From Sclerodactyla briareus (taxonomy: Eukaryota; Echinodermata; Holothuroidea; Dendrochirotida; Sclerodactylidae), in contig JAODTK010005797.1 in NCBI GenBank assembly GCA_026419785.1, forward strand, positions 179,001 through 243,000: a stretch of DNA of 64,000 bases, written 5' to 3'. The stretch itself is not shown here. Positions within the stretch are counted from its first letter, which is position 1. Below are more model-generated notes on this DNA. The model saw only the letters and a program-made list of their open reading frames with translations, was not told the DNA's origin and did no database searches.

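Noticed and set aside
49812..63237. Fibrosurfin (non-collagen SURF protein) as the identity of the modules
   Set aside because: The modules are followed on the same strand, in compatible phase, by a minor helix, telopeptide, full main helix and COLFI domain.
7779..64000. Pseudogene interpretation because of many frameshifts and stops
   Set aside because: All splice sites, the Gly-X-Y register on both sides of each indel, the SURF cysteines and the total helix length are conserved.

Overview
This window is animal nuclear DNA, almost certainly echinoderm and most likely sea urchin. About 56 kb of it is one long intron-rich gene on the minus strand that encodes a fibrillar procollagen alpha chain. 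Its N-propeptide is a string of four-cysteine modules matching the SURF (sea urchin fibrillar) module known from the sea urchin 2-alpha and 5-alpha fibrillar collagen chains and fibrosurfin. The 3' end of the gene is near 7.2-7.8 kb. The 5' end (signal peptide, promoter, probably more SURF modules) lies beyond base 64000.

Layout, read 5' to 3' along the gene from high to low coordinates. 64000-49800: at least nine SURF modules plus a probable tenth fragment at the window edge. The proximal seven are single exons of about 420-437 nt; the two distal ones are split by introns. 49270-45247: a linker, a short minor triple helix (exons 47710, 47012, 46193) and an N-telopeptide-like exon with a Lys. 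44637-11495: the main triple helix in 37 exons, mostly 54, 108, 99 or 45 nt in phase 0, with fused exons of 252 and about 312 nt. The repeats I count add up to about 1011 residues, which is the expected full length of a fibrillar collagen helix. 11824-7779: C-telopeptide, a probable procollagen C-proteinase site and the COLFI C-propeptide, ending with GPVCFV and a TAA stop. 7174-1: downstream DNA without a recognised gene, holding two related terminal-inverted-repeat elements and a fold-back.

The introns are full of minisatellites (17-, 21-, 40-, 41-, 46-, 73-, 119-bp units and others). They also hold tRNA-derived SINE copies, the 3' end of a CR1/L2-like non-LTR retrotransposon (33.9-34.3 kb), a MITE-like insertion inside a tandem array (53.1-53.6 kb) and a tandem array built from copies of a coding exon (9.6-10.0 kb).

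Only 11 of the 37 main-helix exons have both a length divisible by nine and an unbroken Gly-X-Y frame. The others carry small indels, often in G/C runs, while splice sites and Gly-X-Y periodicity survive on both sides. I read this as uncorrected sequencing or assembly error in a functional gene, not as a pseudogene. Exon coordinates below were placed by eye from splice consensus and reading frame, and may be off by a few bases where indels occur.
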